Assembly (NCBI GenBank): GCA_016718845.1
Contig: JADKCK010000019.1
Span: forward strand, 1-64,000
Direction: 5' to 3'
DNA: 64,000 bases
Source of the DNA: Sphingobacteriales bacterium
GTDB taxonomy: Bacteria > Bacteroidota > Bacteroidia > Chitinophagales > UBA2359
Position numbers and translations under genes: made by a program. This document shows, piece after piece, positions 51,849-60,612 of the stretch; position 1 is the first letter of the stretch, and each line of letters starts with the position of its first letter. The notes under the pieces were generated by a model. That model was not told where the DNA came from, did no database searches, and worked only from the letters and a program-made list of their open reading frames with translations.

Positions 51849-53378
51849 TTATTTATCTGTGGTATTTATTTGCAGTTTTTGTTTCATAATATAAAGTATT
51901 GGCTTTTTAATTATTTTGCTTTCTATCCAGCTCATTACATCAATAAAATTACTTAGCTGCCGAGCTTCACCTGTTTGGATAAGTGTGTTTATTTCGATTT
52001 TAAATTGTTCGAACAAAACTGTTTGTTCTTTGCTATTTACGCATTTAATAACTTTGGTAAAAAAGCGGATAAAGGCAACGCTTGTTTCGTTTAAATTGTT
52101 GCTATTGCTTAACAGCCGTTTTATAGCTCGGATGCGCGATTCGAGGTATTGATGATTGCCGTTTTCAAAGTTCAATATCATTTCTTTAATATAAACAACA
52201 GTATACATATCATCGCGAAGGCTGGCATTACCCATATTTAAAATAAGGTTAAGCCAATCTTGTGCATCATCTATTTGGTCCATAATAAATTTTAAATGGG
52301 CAGCTTGCAAAAACAAAATTGCTTGTTGAACACTGCTTAATCGAATATCATCTGATTTAAGGCTTTTTTGCATCATCGCAATATACTTTGGTGTTTCGTT
52401 AAGCGACAGATAAACCAAATCGCGCTGCATAGCCAAATTGTAGCGGCTAAAAAATAAGTTGGCTTCTTCGTGTTTGTTTTGCACTTCTATACCTATCATC
52501 TCATTAAAATATTGCTCAAATTCGTTGATAGAGCCAGCGTATAAACACATAGTACAATGACTATATAAACGACTTATATATTGTAAGTTAGATGGAATTA
52601 AAATTTTAGGATGCTCCATCATTAATTTTAGCTGTTTCCCCGAATATTCTAAACCTTTTTCGCTGTCTTGTATCATATTGTAATAGCGCAACTTTATTGC
52701 CTGCAAATAATTTAAAGCAGTTGCCGATTTACAATTGTCCTCGTTTTCAATTTCTTCTTTATTTAATATTTCTTTGATAGCATCTAATTCGTCTGCTTTA
52801 TTAGTCAATCCAAATTTTAAAGCATTATAGGTTATTTGGTAATAATAGTGTTTATAATTATTTACCTGCAGTAATTTGTCCCAAGCTATCAAATTTTCTT
52901 CTTTTAGGGCGTAAATTGTTTTCAGTTGCTCGGCAAGTGGCTCGGGCGACAAATGCACCATTCTCAATTCTAACTCAATAACCTTAACCAGCACAAAAAA
53001 TTGTTCTAGCTCTATGGCACGCTTTTTTATGCGGTCGGCTATTTTTTGTGCCTGCACAATTAAGTGTTTATCAAACAAAATCTCTACCCTATGCAATTGT
53101 TTGTCTAATTCGTGGTTTACGTTTTTATTGGCATAATACGATTCTAGCGAGTCTAGAATAACATTATACAAATAATTTTTTGTAACGGCAAACTGGTTTC
53201 TATCTAATTGTAATGCGTTTTGCAAAACACTTTCGTTATATTCATCTTGGTCGTTTAGTAAATCAAATAGTTTTATGTAATTATTTTCATCGCCTCGTAC
53301 ATGCAACGATGCCATGCGTTTAATGTAGCGTTTTTCGGTTTTAGATAAGGTGTGAATGAGTTGATGTAATTGATCCAT
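51849..53378 (-). CDS. large helical protein of unknown function (509 residues)
   Basis: Intact. Starts MDQLHQLIHTLSKTEKRYIK and is helical throughout, with repeat-like pairs of helices (LNYLQAIKLRYYNMIQDSEK, SSVQQAILFLQAAHLKFIMD) that suggest a TPR-type solenoid. The N-terminal 80 residues could be a winged helix. No signal peptide and no enzyme motif. The type is familiar from Bacteroidota genomes, but its role is not known to me. Single gene. Confidence 0.6.
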   Translation of the reverse strand: MDQLHQLIHTLSKTEKRYIKRMASLHVRGDENNYIKLFDLLNDQDEYNESVLQNALQLDRNQFAVTKNYLYNVILDSLESYYANKNVNHELDKQLHRVEILFDKHLIVQAQKIADRIKKRAIELEQFFVLVKVIELELRMVHLSPEPLAEQLKTIYALKEENLIAWDKLLQVNNYKHYYYQITYNALKFGLTNKADELDAIKEILNKEEIENEDNCKSATALNYLQAIKLRYYNMIQDSEKGLEYSGKQLKLMMEHPKILIPSNLQYISRLYSHCTMCLYAGSINEFEQYFNEMIGIEVQNKHEEANLFFSRYNLAMQRDLVYLSLNETPKYIAMMQKSLKSDDIRLSSVQQAILFLQAAHLKFIMDQIDDAQDWLNLILNMGNASLRDDMYTVVYIKEMILNFENGNHQYLESRIRAIKRLLSNSNNLNETSVAFIRFFTKVIKCVNSKEQTVLFEQFKIEINTLIQTGEARQLSNFIDVMSWIESKIIKKPILYIMKQKLQINTTDK

Positions 53379-53634
53379 GATGTAAAAAGCGTAAATTTTT
53401 TTGGGGAAGGATTTTTTTTGAACTAAAAAACAAAACTAAGATTGGCTGTTTCTTAATAATATTTACGGTGTAAAGAAAGCACATTTTAGTTACAATACCA
53501 AATTTTTTTTTTATGGATTGATACAAAGCTACTTATAGAGTTTATTTTTAGTAAATTATTTCATTTTACCTTTCATAATGCACAAAAACGCCAATTTTAT
53601 TGTTTTTTGATACCTAATTTTTGCTTTTTTTTTG

Positions 53635-53885
53635 TTTGCACAAGGCGGTAACTGTATCTATCTTTGCATCAACAAAAACAAAGATTCTGTTAAAAAATGA
53701 AGGAAGAGTTAGTGTAGTGTATTAAATAAATAGAGAGGTAACACTCTGGTCGAAGTGAGTTTGTTGCTTGTTTGCCGTACAGCTTTTATAGTTGATTAGG
53801 GGTAATAAGCTATCGAAAGTGGTAAAAGAGTACCTACTTACAACAACCTAATCCGCAAACCTACGGGCTTGCGGATTTCTATTTT
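53635..53885 (+). ncRNA. candidate small RNA, copy 1, with promoter and terminator
   Basis: Promoter TTTG (53635-53638), 20-bp spacer, TATCTTTG (53659-53666); expected start near 53673. Terminator stem AATCCGCAA/TTGCGGATT (53850-53878) with T-rich tail. No reading frame. Between them are blocks shared with copy 2: 'aaggaagagttagtgtagtg', 'taaatagagag', 'tttatagttgattaggggta' and 'aaagtggtaaaa'. A hairpin AGCTTTTA/TAATAAGCT presents the loop TAGTTGATTAGGGG. About 210 nt. It could be a 6S-like or other regulatory RNA. Confidence 0.65.
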
Positions 53886-54112
53886 TGGGTATTTTTAAAG
53901 AAAAAAAGCAAGTCTAAAAACATTTTAACCTAATAATTTGCAAAACAAAAGAAAAAATAATTAAATGTAGTTGATTTTTTTGTTTTATGTATTTAGCTGG
54001 TAATGAATGCTATACAAGTGTTTGTTTTTCTTAATTCCAATCTTGTTTTTGGGTTATCCACCAAAAACAAGCTATTAGGCATCATTGATACCTAATTTTT
54101 AATTTTTTTTTG

Positions 54113-54382
54113 TTTGCACACACTACTAAACTTGCCTATCTTTGCATCAGCAACAACAAAAAATACTTGAACAAAAGTTAATGTTGCTCAAAGATTTAAG
54201 GAAGAGTTAGTGTAGTGTATTAATAAATAGAGAGACCATTTAGACCAAAACAGTAGTATCGGTTTTTTACCATATAGCTTTTTATAGTTGATTAGGGGTA
54301 ATAGACTATCTAAAGTGGTAAAAAAACAGTATTTTTGTTAGGGTCTAATCCGCAAACTTAATCAGTTTGCGGATTTTTTTTT
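54113..54382 (+). ncRNA. candidate small RNA, copy 2, with promoter and terminator
   Basis: Promoter TTTG (54113-54116), 20-bp spacer, TATCTTTG (54137-54144); expected start near 54151. Terminator AATCCGCAAACT/AGTTTGCGGATT (54347-54375) and a run of nine T. A strong stem TTTTTTACCA/TGGTAAAAAA encloses the conserved TAGTTGATTAGGGG loop region. The sequence outside the shared blocks differs from copy 1, so these are related RNAs, not a recent duplication. It ends 54 bp before queE, whose own promoter box (TACCTTTG, 54406-54413) lies after the terminator. Confidence 0.65.
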
Positions 54383-54435
54383 GCCGTTTTGTCAAATTTT
54401 TGTCGTACCTTTGTATCCCTTTTAAGACTAAAACA

Positions 54436-55086
54436 ATGCAAAATAATAAACAAACCCCTATCTTGGACAATTTACAAATTGCAGACGGCAATAATTTGCC
54501 TGTTATGGAGCATTTTTATACACTACAGGGCGAGGGGTATCATCAGGGCAAGGCTGCTTATTTTATTAGGTTAGGCGGTTGTACGGTAGGTTGCCATTGG
54601 TGCGATGTAAAAGAATCGTGGGACGCACAAGCGCACCCGCTTATGTCGGTTGCCGAAATAGCCACCGCTGCCAATCAATATGCTGGGCGCATTGCCGTAG
54701 TAACAGGCGGCGAACCACTCATTTACCCCCTCGATAAGCTATGCCACGCCCTGCATCAAGCAGGCATGCACACCCACATCGAAACATCGGGCAGTTACCC
54801 TTTGTCGGGCAATTGGGATTGGATTTGCTTATCGCCCAAAAAATTTAAAGCCCCACTGCCCGATGTAATTGCTGCTGCTAACGAACTAAAAGTGGTAATT
54901 TTTCACCCCTCCGACTTTGCGTGGGCAGAGCAATACGCCGCACTTGTTTCGCCTAACTGCAAACTATATTTGCAACCCGAATGGAGCCGAGCCGAACAAA
55001 ATACACCACTTATTATAGAGTATGTAAAAAAATACCCTAAATGGTGTATCTCGCTACAAGTTCATAAATATATGAATATACCCTAA
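54436..55086 (+). CDS. queE: 7-carboxy-7-deazaguanine synthase
   Basis: 216 residues from the ATG at 54436; an upstream in-frame ATG (54367) lies within the small-RNA terminator and before the promoter box TACCTTTG, so it is rejected. Radical-SAM cysteines C49, C53, C56 in GGCTVGCHWC, preceded by YTLQGEGYHQGKAAYFIRLG, with VVTGGEPLIYPL and HIETSGSYPL, all QueE features. It converts 6-carboxy-tetrahydropterin to CDG on the way to queuosine. Its partners queC/queD are not in the window. Confidence 0.9.
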   Translation: MQNNKQTPILDNLQIADGNNLPVMEHFYTLQGEGYHQGKAAYFIRLGGCTVGCHWCDVKESWDAQAHPLMSVAEIATAANQYAGRIAVVTGGEPLIYPLDKLCHALHQAGMHTHIETSGSYPLSGNWDWICLSPKKFKAPLPDVIAAANELKVVIFHPSDFAWAEQYAALVSPNCKLYLQPEWSRAEQNTPLIIEYVKKYPKWCISLQVHKYMNIP

Positions 55087-55090
55087 AAAA

Positions 55091-55435
55091 TTATTTAGTA
55101 CTTGGTGCCGATGCCGCTGGAATTAAACTTTTTAGGCTTTCGTACAATTTGGCTGCGGGGGTGCCAAAATCAATGGTATCGTTTTGTACCACTACTTTAC
55201 CATTTGTTACCTGCGACATGTCTATCTTGTCGGCAGCTTGTTGAGCAACTTGTACCGCCTTGCCCACCTGACGATATAAGGTATCTAAACCCGCTTGAGC
55301 TTGCTTGCCAAAATCGCGCGAAATATCGTCGTAGTTGCGCTTAGGTTGTGTAGGGGCTGTTTGGGCAGATGCCGCATAGCCCATCATCATCAATAACGAA
55401 AAAACAGCCAGCCGAATGTGGAAACGTAGGTTCAT
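55091..55435 (-). CDS. small exported protein of unknown function
   Basis: 114 residues with signal peptide (MNLRFHIRLAVFSLLMMMGY...ASAQ). The mature part is short and helical (ISRDFGKQAQAGLDTLYRQV, AVQVAQQAADKI) with no motif. It faces queE end to end, 4 bp apart. Confidence 0.55.
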   Translation of the reverse strand: MNLRFHIRLAVFSLLMMMGYAASAQTAPTQPKRNYDDISRDFGKQAQAGLDTLYRQVGKAVQVAQQAADKIDMSQVTNGKVVVQNDTIDFGTPAAKLYESLKSLIPAASAPSTK

Positions 55436-55515
55436 TTTTGTTAGAACTTTTTTTGTATAAAAAGATATTTTTTTAGATTGTGTGATTTATAAGCAACAAT
55501 TTATAACCGATAAAA

Positions 55516-56664
55516 ATGATAGTTCTTCCGACCTCGAAACTGCCTAATGTAGGCACTACCATATTTACCGTTATGTCGCAATTGGCGCGGCAGCATAATG
55601 CCATTAATTTGTCGCAGGGTTTCCCCGATTTTGAAGGCTCGACAGAGTTGATGGATTTGGTAAGCCAATATATGAAGCAAGGGTTTAATCAATATGCACC
55701 CATGGCAGGTGTGCCAGCACTAACCGAAGCCATTGCACACAAAGCCCATACTTTATATGGTATATCCTTAGACGCAGCAAAGCATATAACCGTCACAGCG
55801 GGCGGCACACAAGCCTTGTATACTGCCATTGCCGCCTTTGTGCGCCCCAACGACGAAGTAATAGTTTTTGAACCCTGCTACGATAGCTACATACCCGCCA
55901 TAGAAGCAAACGGTGGCATAGCCGTACCTATTGCTTTGCATCACCCCAACTACCACATACCTTGGGCAGCCGTAGCCAATGCCATTACACCCCGTACTAG
56001 GTTTATTATTTTTAACACGCCACACAACCCAAGCGGAACAGTTTGGCAACCCACCGATTTAGAGGAACTCTATAAGCTTGTCAAAGATACCAACATTTTG
56101 TTATTGAGTGATGAAGTGTACGAGCATATTATTTTTGATGATAATAAACATCAGAGTATTTTACGCCACCCATTGCTTTTTGAGCGCAGTTTGGTTGTGT
56201 TTTCGTTTGGTAAAACTTTTCATTTCACAGGCTGGAAAATAGGCTATTGCATTGCCCCCGAAAACCTAATGATAGAGTTTAGAAAACTGCATCAGTTTGT
56301 GGTTTTTTCGGTCAATACGCCCATGCAATATGCCCTTGCCGATTTTTTGCAAAACGAACACAATTATTTAGGCTTATCGGCGTTTTATCAACAAAAGCGC
56401 GACTATTTTTTGCAACTACTGCAAGGTAGCCGTTTTACTTGGACACCCGCACAAGGTTCGTATTTTCAACTACTTGATTATAGCCAAATTACCAACCAAA
56501 CCGATACCGACTTTGCTGTGCAGCTAACCCGCGAAAAAGGCGTAGCATCTATCCCTATTTCGGTGTTTTATACTAACGCACCAAACCAAAAAGTATTGCG
56601 CTTTTGTTTTGCAAAACAAACCGAAACCCTCGAAAAAGCCGCCGAAATACTCCAAAAACTTTGA
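55516..56664 (+). CDS. class I aminotransferase, methionine aminotransferase type
   Basis: 382 residues, intact. PLP lysine K233 in SFGKTFHFTGWKIGY; NLSQGFPDFEGSTEL and FNTPHNPSGTVW are fold-type I landmarks. The closest known type is YbdL, a methionine/glutamine-oxoacid aminotransferase (methionine salvage); kynurenine aminotransferases share the motifs. Cytoplasmic, PLP-dependent. Single gene, starting 80 bp from the divergent small exported protein. Confidence 0.85.
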   Translation: MIVLPTSKLPNVGTTIFTVMSQLARQHNAINLSQGFPDFEGSTELMDLVSQYMKQGFNQYAPMAGVPALTEAIAHKAHTLYGISLDAAKHITVTAGGTQALYTAIAAFVRPNDEVIVFEPCYDSYIPAIEANGGIAVPIALHHPNYHIPWAAVANAITPRTRFIIFNTPHNPSGTVWQPTDLEELYKLVKDTNILLLSDEVYEHIIFDDNKHQSILRHPLLFERSLVVFSFGKTFHFTGWKIGYCIAPENLMIEFRKLHQFVVFSVNTPMQYALADFLQNEHNYLGLSAFYQQKRDYFLQLLQGSRFTWTPAQGSYFQLLDYSQITNQTDTDFAVQLTREKGVASIPISVFYTNAPNQKVLRFCFAKQTETLEKAAEILQKL

Positions 56665-56800
56665 TTGATTGATTGATGTAAGCAGGCTAACTACATCAAC
56701 CCCAAAGCATCAACTGTTAAATAAACTTTAAATTTGCCTAATTGATAGTTGGCACTCAATTATTTCTTACCTTTGTCCCCCAAAATAAAGTAATTGCGTA

Positions 56801-58969
56801 ATGAAAAATTTTTTACTTTTCTTCTCTCTTTTGTGCGCCGTAAGTTCGGCATCTGCCCAAACTATAAGCATCGCACAAGCCCGTTTGCAAGCCGAAGCCT
56901 CGACCGTAACGGTAAAAGGCATTGTTACTAATGGCTCTGAGTTTGGTAACTCTATTCGTTATATACAAGACGAAACAGCAGGTATTGCCGTTTTTAACCC
57001 TGCCGTAGGTGCAGCCACACAAGCCGGCGATAGCCTATTGGTTACAGGGCAGTTGGCTTACTACAACAACCTAATCGAGATAACAGGTGGCACATTTACC
57101 GTTATCAACACCGGTAACCCCTTGCCTAGCCCTGCGGTATTAACACCTTCGGTAGGCTTCGCCGATATGTACGAAGGTCAATTGGTATCGTTCGATAATG
57201 TTTCGTTTTCGAGTACAGGCAATTTTGGTACATCAAGCGCCAACTACAACCTAACCGATGGCACCAACACCTACCAAGTGCGCATAAACGGAGCATCAAA
57301 TATTGCCGGAACACCCATTCCAAGTGGCATTATCAACATTACAGGCATCATGTCGCAATTTAGCGCCAACGACCCCGCCACAGGTTTCCAACTATTGCCG
57401 CGCAGCCTTGCCGATTTCGATTTTTTAGGCAATCCGCCCGTTTTTACCACCACTTTGCAAGCCTCTAATCTAACCACCAATAGCCTAACCGTTGGCTTCG
57501 AAACCCAAAACCCAGGCACTACCGTATTGGTATGGGGCACAAGCCCAACCGACCTAACACTAGGTAGCATAAACGATGCAAGCTTTACTACCTCGCATAG
57601 CGCCAACCTAACAGGCTTACAAGCAGGTACTATTTACTACATACAAGCCACTACCGTTAGCGCCACAGGCGATGTATCGGTGTCGGCAGTACAACCCGTA
57701 GCTACTGTTTCGTTATCGTCAGGAGCCATTAAAGTTTATTTCAACAGACAGGTAGATAATACCGTATCGTCGGGTACAAATGCCATCTACGTAAACCAAC
57801 AATTACCCGATACCTTAGTAGCATACCTTAACCGAGCCGAAGAAAGTATTGATATTTGTTTTTACTCGTATGATAACGACAACCAATTTACCGAAGCACT
57901 ACAAGCAGCCGTAGCACGTGGCGTAACAGTGCGTATAGCTGGCGATGATGGTATAGATGCGGCATTATGGGCAAGCCTACCCGGTACAAAAACCAAACGC
58001 CCCGGTGCATTAAACGGTATTATGCACAATAAATTTTTGGTGATAGATGCCAACTCTACCAACCCTAACAAACCTATCGTTTGGACAGGCTCGACCAACT
58101 TTACCGACAACCAAATGACCGTTGATGCCAACAACGTCATCATCTTCCAAGACCAAAGCCTTGCCCGAGCCTACACCATAGAATTTGAAGAAATGGTATT
58201 GGGTAACAAATTTGGACCACAAAAAACCGACAATACCCCCAAAGAATTTTTAATTGGTGGCAAACGCGTAGAATTGTATTTTAGCCCAACCGATTTGGTT
58301 AACCCTGCCATACAACGCGTAGCTCGCTCGGCACAAAACGATTTATATTTTGCGATACTAGCCTTTACCCGCACCGACATTGCTTATGCCTTCAAAGATG
58401 CCTCGGAAGGTGGAGCTTTGTTGTCGGGGATTATGGACGCAGACAGCGACCCTAATACCGCAGCCGTATTAGATATTTTACAACCTGTAATGGGCAACAA
58501 CCTTAAAATAGATAACAACGGCTATATAATGCACCACAAATATATTATTGCCGACCCTACACTGCCAACATCAGACCCTACCGTACTGACAGGCTCGCAC
58601 AACTGGAGCAATGCCGCACAGTTTAACAACGACGAAAATACCGTTGTTGTACACGATGCCACCATTGCCAATATATACTACCAAGAATGGATGCGCCGTT
58701 ATACCGACAATGGCGGTGTATACGTGCCACAAACACCTAACCTAAGCACCAACTTGCAATTGTATCCTAACCCTGCAAGCAGCGTACTAAATATTGTGTG
58801 GCGAAGCAACAGCACCGTTAACTATAGTGTAAGCAATATTATGGGGCAGATGATGCAAAGCGGTACAATTAATGCCAACCAAACACAACAAATAGACACT
58901 AACACCTTGCCAAAAGGTATGTATATAGTGCAAATTGGCACCGAAGCAATGCGTTTTGTAGTACAATAA
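56801..58969 (+). CDS. phospholipase-D-like protein exported by T9SS
   Basis: 722 residues, intact. Signal peptide; residues about 20-205 form an OB-fold-like domain (TVTVKGIVTNGSEFGNSIRY), about 210-305 a fibronectin-III-like domain, and about 315-630 two PLD half-sites, GIMHNKFLVIDA with TGSTNFTDNQM and YIMHHKYIIAD with TGSHNWSNAAQ. HxK and the Asn-rich strand are present in both halves, so it should be active as a phosphodiesterase or nuclease. It ends in a type A T9SS signal (LQLYPNPASSVLNIVW). A TACCTTTG promoter box lies near 56,772. Confidence 0.85.
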   Translation: MKNFLLFFSLLCAVSSASAQTISIAQARLQAEASTVTVKGIVTNGSEFGNSIRYIQDETAGIAVFNPAVGAATQAGDSLLVTGQLAYYNNLIEITGGTFTVINTGNPLPSPAVLTPSVGFADMYEGQLVSFDNVSFSSTGNFGTSSANYNLTDGTNTYQVRINGASNIAGTPIPSGIINITGIMSQFSANDPATGFQLLPRSLADFDFLGNPPVFTTTLQASNLTTNSLTVGFETQNPGTTVLVWGTSPTDLTLGSINDASFTTSHSANLTGLQAGTIYYIQATTVSATGDVSVSAVQPVATVSLSSGAIKVYFNRQVDNTVSSGTNAIYVNQQLPDTLVAYLNRAEESIDICFYSYDNDNQFTEALQAAVARGVTVRIAGDDGIDAALWASLPGTKTKRPGALNGIMHNKFLVIDANSTNPNKPIVWTGSTNFTDNQMTVDANNVIIFQDQSLARAYTIEFEEMVLGNKFGPQKTDNTPKEFLIGGKRVELYFSPTDLVNPAIQRVARSAQNDLYFAILAFTRTDIAYAFKDASEGGALLSGIMDADSDPNTAAVLDILQPVMGNNLKIDNNGYIMHHKYIIADPTLPTSDPTVLTGSHNWSNAAQFNNDENTVVVHDATIANIYYQEWMRRYTDNGGVYVPQTPNLSTNLQLYPNPASSVLNIVWRSNSTVNYSVSNIMGQMMQSGTINANQTQQIDTNTLPKGMYIVQIGTEAMRFVVQ

Positions 58970-59073
58970 ATAGGTATCGTAATAAATAACTCATATTACG
59001 CAGTCCATTTCAACAATTAGCTGCTTTGCATTTTTGCATACAGTTTTGTATTTGATTTCCTTGGGACTGGCAT

Positions 59074-59283
59074 TATAGGAATTGGCGTTAAGAAATGGGC
59101 ATAAATGGAGCGTTAAGAAAGATATACTGTTTGAAGCACGCCACACCGAGCCGAGAAATAAAACCGACAAACAAATCGTTTGGCGTGCAAGTTTATATCT
59201 TTTAGCGGAATGTTGCCCATTTTAGCCAATTACTATACAGCCTTGACTTTTTTGTTACTTTTTTTGTCAAGAAAAAAAGTAAA
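59074..59283. repeat. MITE-like element, copy 2
   Basis: Inverted copy of 30225-30441. Ends TATAGGAATTGGC (59074-59086) and GCCAATTACTATA (59225-59237, one mismatch). The internal palindrome and the flank 'tttttgtcaagaaaaaaagt' are shared. It fills most of the gap 58970-59465; no gene there. Confidence 0.65.
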
Positions 59284-59465
59284 AGAACATTATTTGGTGG
59301 AAAGTAGTAGCAATACAATAACAAATTATATCCGAAGCCCCAAGCCGCTTAATATCCACCTTGTTCGCGTTACCCCCTGCGTAACGTAAGTTAATGGGTT
59401 AAAAGGAACGTACTTTTAGCTACATTCTGACATAATAATATTTTTAACTTTCAATATCTAAACAA

Positions 59466-60437
59466 ATGAAACGTACATTACTTACTATCGTTCTTGCCTT
59501 AATGGGCATTAGCCAATTACACGCACAAGATTGTGCCAACTTGTTTTTCTCGGAGTATGTAGAGGGTAGCAACAACAACAAAGCGCTTGCCATTTACAAC
59601 CCAACAAATCAGGCTATTGATTTGTCAACGTACAAAATCATTCGTTGGTCGAATGGCAACGCCACCTACGACCCCGCCTACTCGGTAACCCTTAGCGGCA
59701 CTATTGCCCCCAAAGACGAATTTGTGGTGGTATTAGACAAACAAGACTGCTCGCTTACAGGGCAGGACACTTGCGTTTTTCAAGCTTTAAGAGACAAAGC
59801 CGATGCGTTTGTTAGCCCCAACTACACCACCAACCCTTGTTTATACCACAACGGCGACGATGCACTATCACTTAATCGCACCGATGCAGCTAATGGCGGA
59901 GCAGGTACTTTTGTAGACATCTTTGGCTTTATTGGCGAAGACCCAGGCACGTCTTGGACAGATGTTTTCCCTTACACCACCTCGGCTGGCGGCGCTTATT
60001 GGACAATAGACCAAACTTGTATTCGCAAACCTAGCATTAAACAAGGCAGAACAGCTCAAACAGGCTCACCCCTAACAGGCGCTTGGAACCCAACTGCCGA
60101 GTGGGACACACTACCCCGCAACACCTTCGACCACTTAGGCTACCACGTTTGCGATTGTGGCTCAACAGGTATCAACCAAGCAAGCGTAAAACAACAATCG
60201 GTTAGCGTTTTCCCTAATCCAGCAGCAGCAAACGGCAAAACTTTTGTTTTTGCTTCTTCAACTATCCAAACCGTAGAAATTTACAGCATAAGCGGTCAGT
60301 TGGTGCAAACTATTGCAGGCGATGGCTATACCCAAATAACCATCGACCTAAACAATATTCCACGAGGTACTTATATGGTGCAAACCAACCTAAGCAATGG
60401 CGAGGCAACTTTACCTAATAAACTAGTTATAAAATAA
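59466..60437 (+). CDS. lamin-tail-domain protein exported by T9SS
   Basis: 323 residues, intact. Signal peptide (MKRTLLTIVLALMGISQLHA). Residues about 22-165 are a lamin tail domain (LFFSEYVEGSNNNKALAIYN, GTIAPKDEFVVVLDK, HNGDDALSLNRTDA, VDIFGFIGEDPGTSW). A type A T9SS signal closes it (VSVFPNPAAANGKTFVF ... GTYMVQTNLSNG). Such proteins are surface-attached or secreted; the domain may bind substrates or nucleic acid. Own terminator follows. Confidence 0.8.
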   Translation: MKRTLLTIVLALMGISQLHAQDCANLFFSEYVEGSNNNKALAIYNPTNQAIDLSTYKIIRWSNGNATYDPAYSVTLSGTIAPKDEFVVVLDKQDCSLTGQDTCVFQALRDKADAFVSPNYTTNPCLYHNGDDALSLNRTDAANGGAGTFVDIFGFIGEDPGTSWTDVFPYTTSAGGAYWTIDQTCIRKPSIKQGRTAQTGSPLTGAWNPTAEWDTLPRNTFDHLGYHVCDCGSTGINQASVKQQSVSVFPNPAAANGKTFVFASSTIQTVEIYSISGQLVQTIAGDGYTQITIDLNNIPRGTYMVQTNLSNGEATLPNKLVIK

Positions 60438-60512
60438 TTATTGATTAGTGAATTGTGAATAAAGTTAAATTTACAAACCTCTTTCATAATTCATAATTTA
60501 TAATTAATAATT

Positions 60513-60583
60513 AAAAAAACACCAACTTAACCATTTTCGGCGATTAAAATATTGCTGTTTGCGGTTAGTTTGGTGTTTTTTTT
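60513..60583. terminator. terminator after the lamin-tail gene
   Basis: Stem AAACACCAACTTAACC/GGTTAGTTTGGTGTTT with one bulge, A and T runs at the ends, and a loop of about 32 bases. Confidence 0.7.
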
Positions 60584-60612
60584 ACAAAAACTGTATTTAA
60601 AACATTATCTTT

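Noticed and set aside
54367..54435. Upstream ATG at 54367 as the start of queE
   Set aside because: It lies within the small-RNA terminator and before a promoter box; the resulting 23 extra residues do not resemble QueE.
54113..54435. The second small RNA as a riboswitch for queE (preQ1 type)
   Set aside because: It has its own promoter and terminator, is duplicated upstream away from queE, is much longer than preQ1 aptamers, and a new promoter box follows it.
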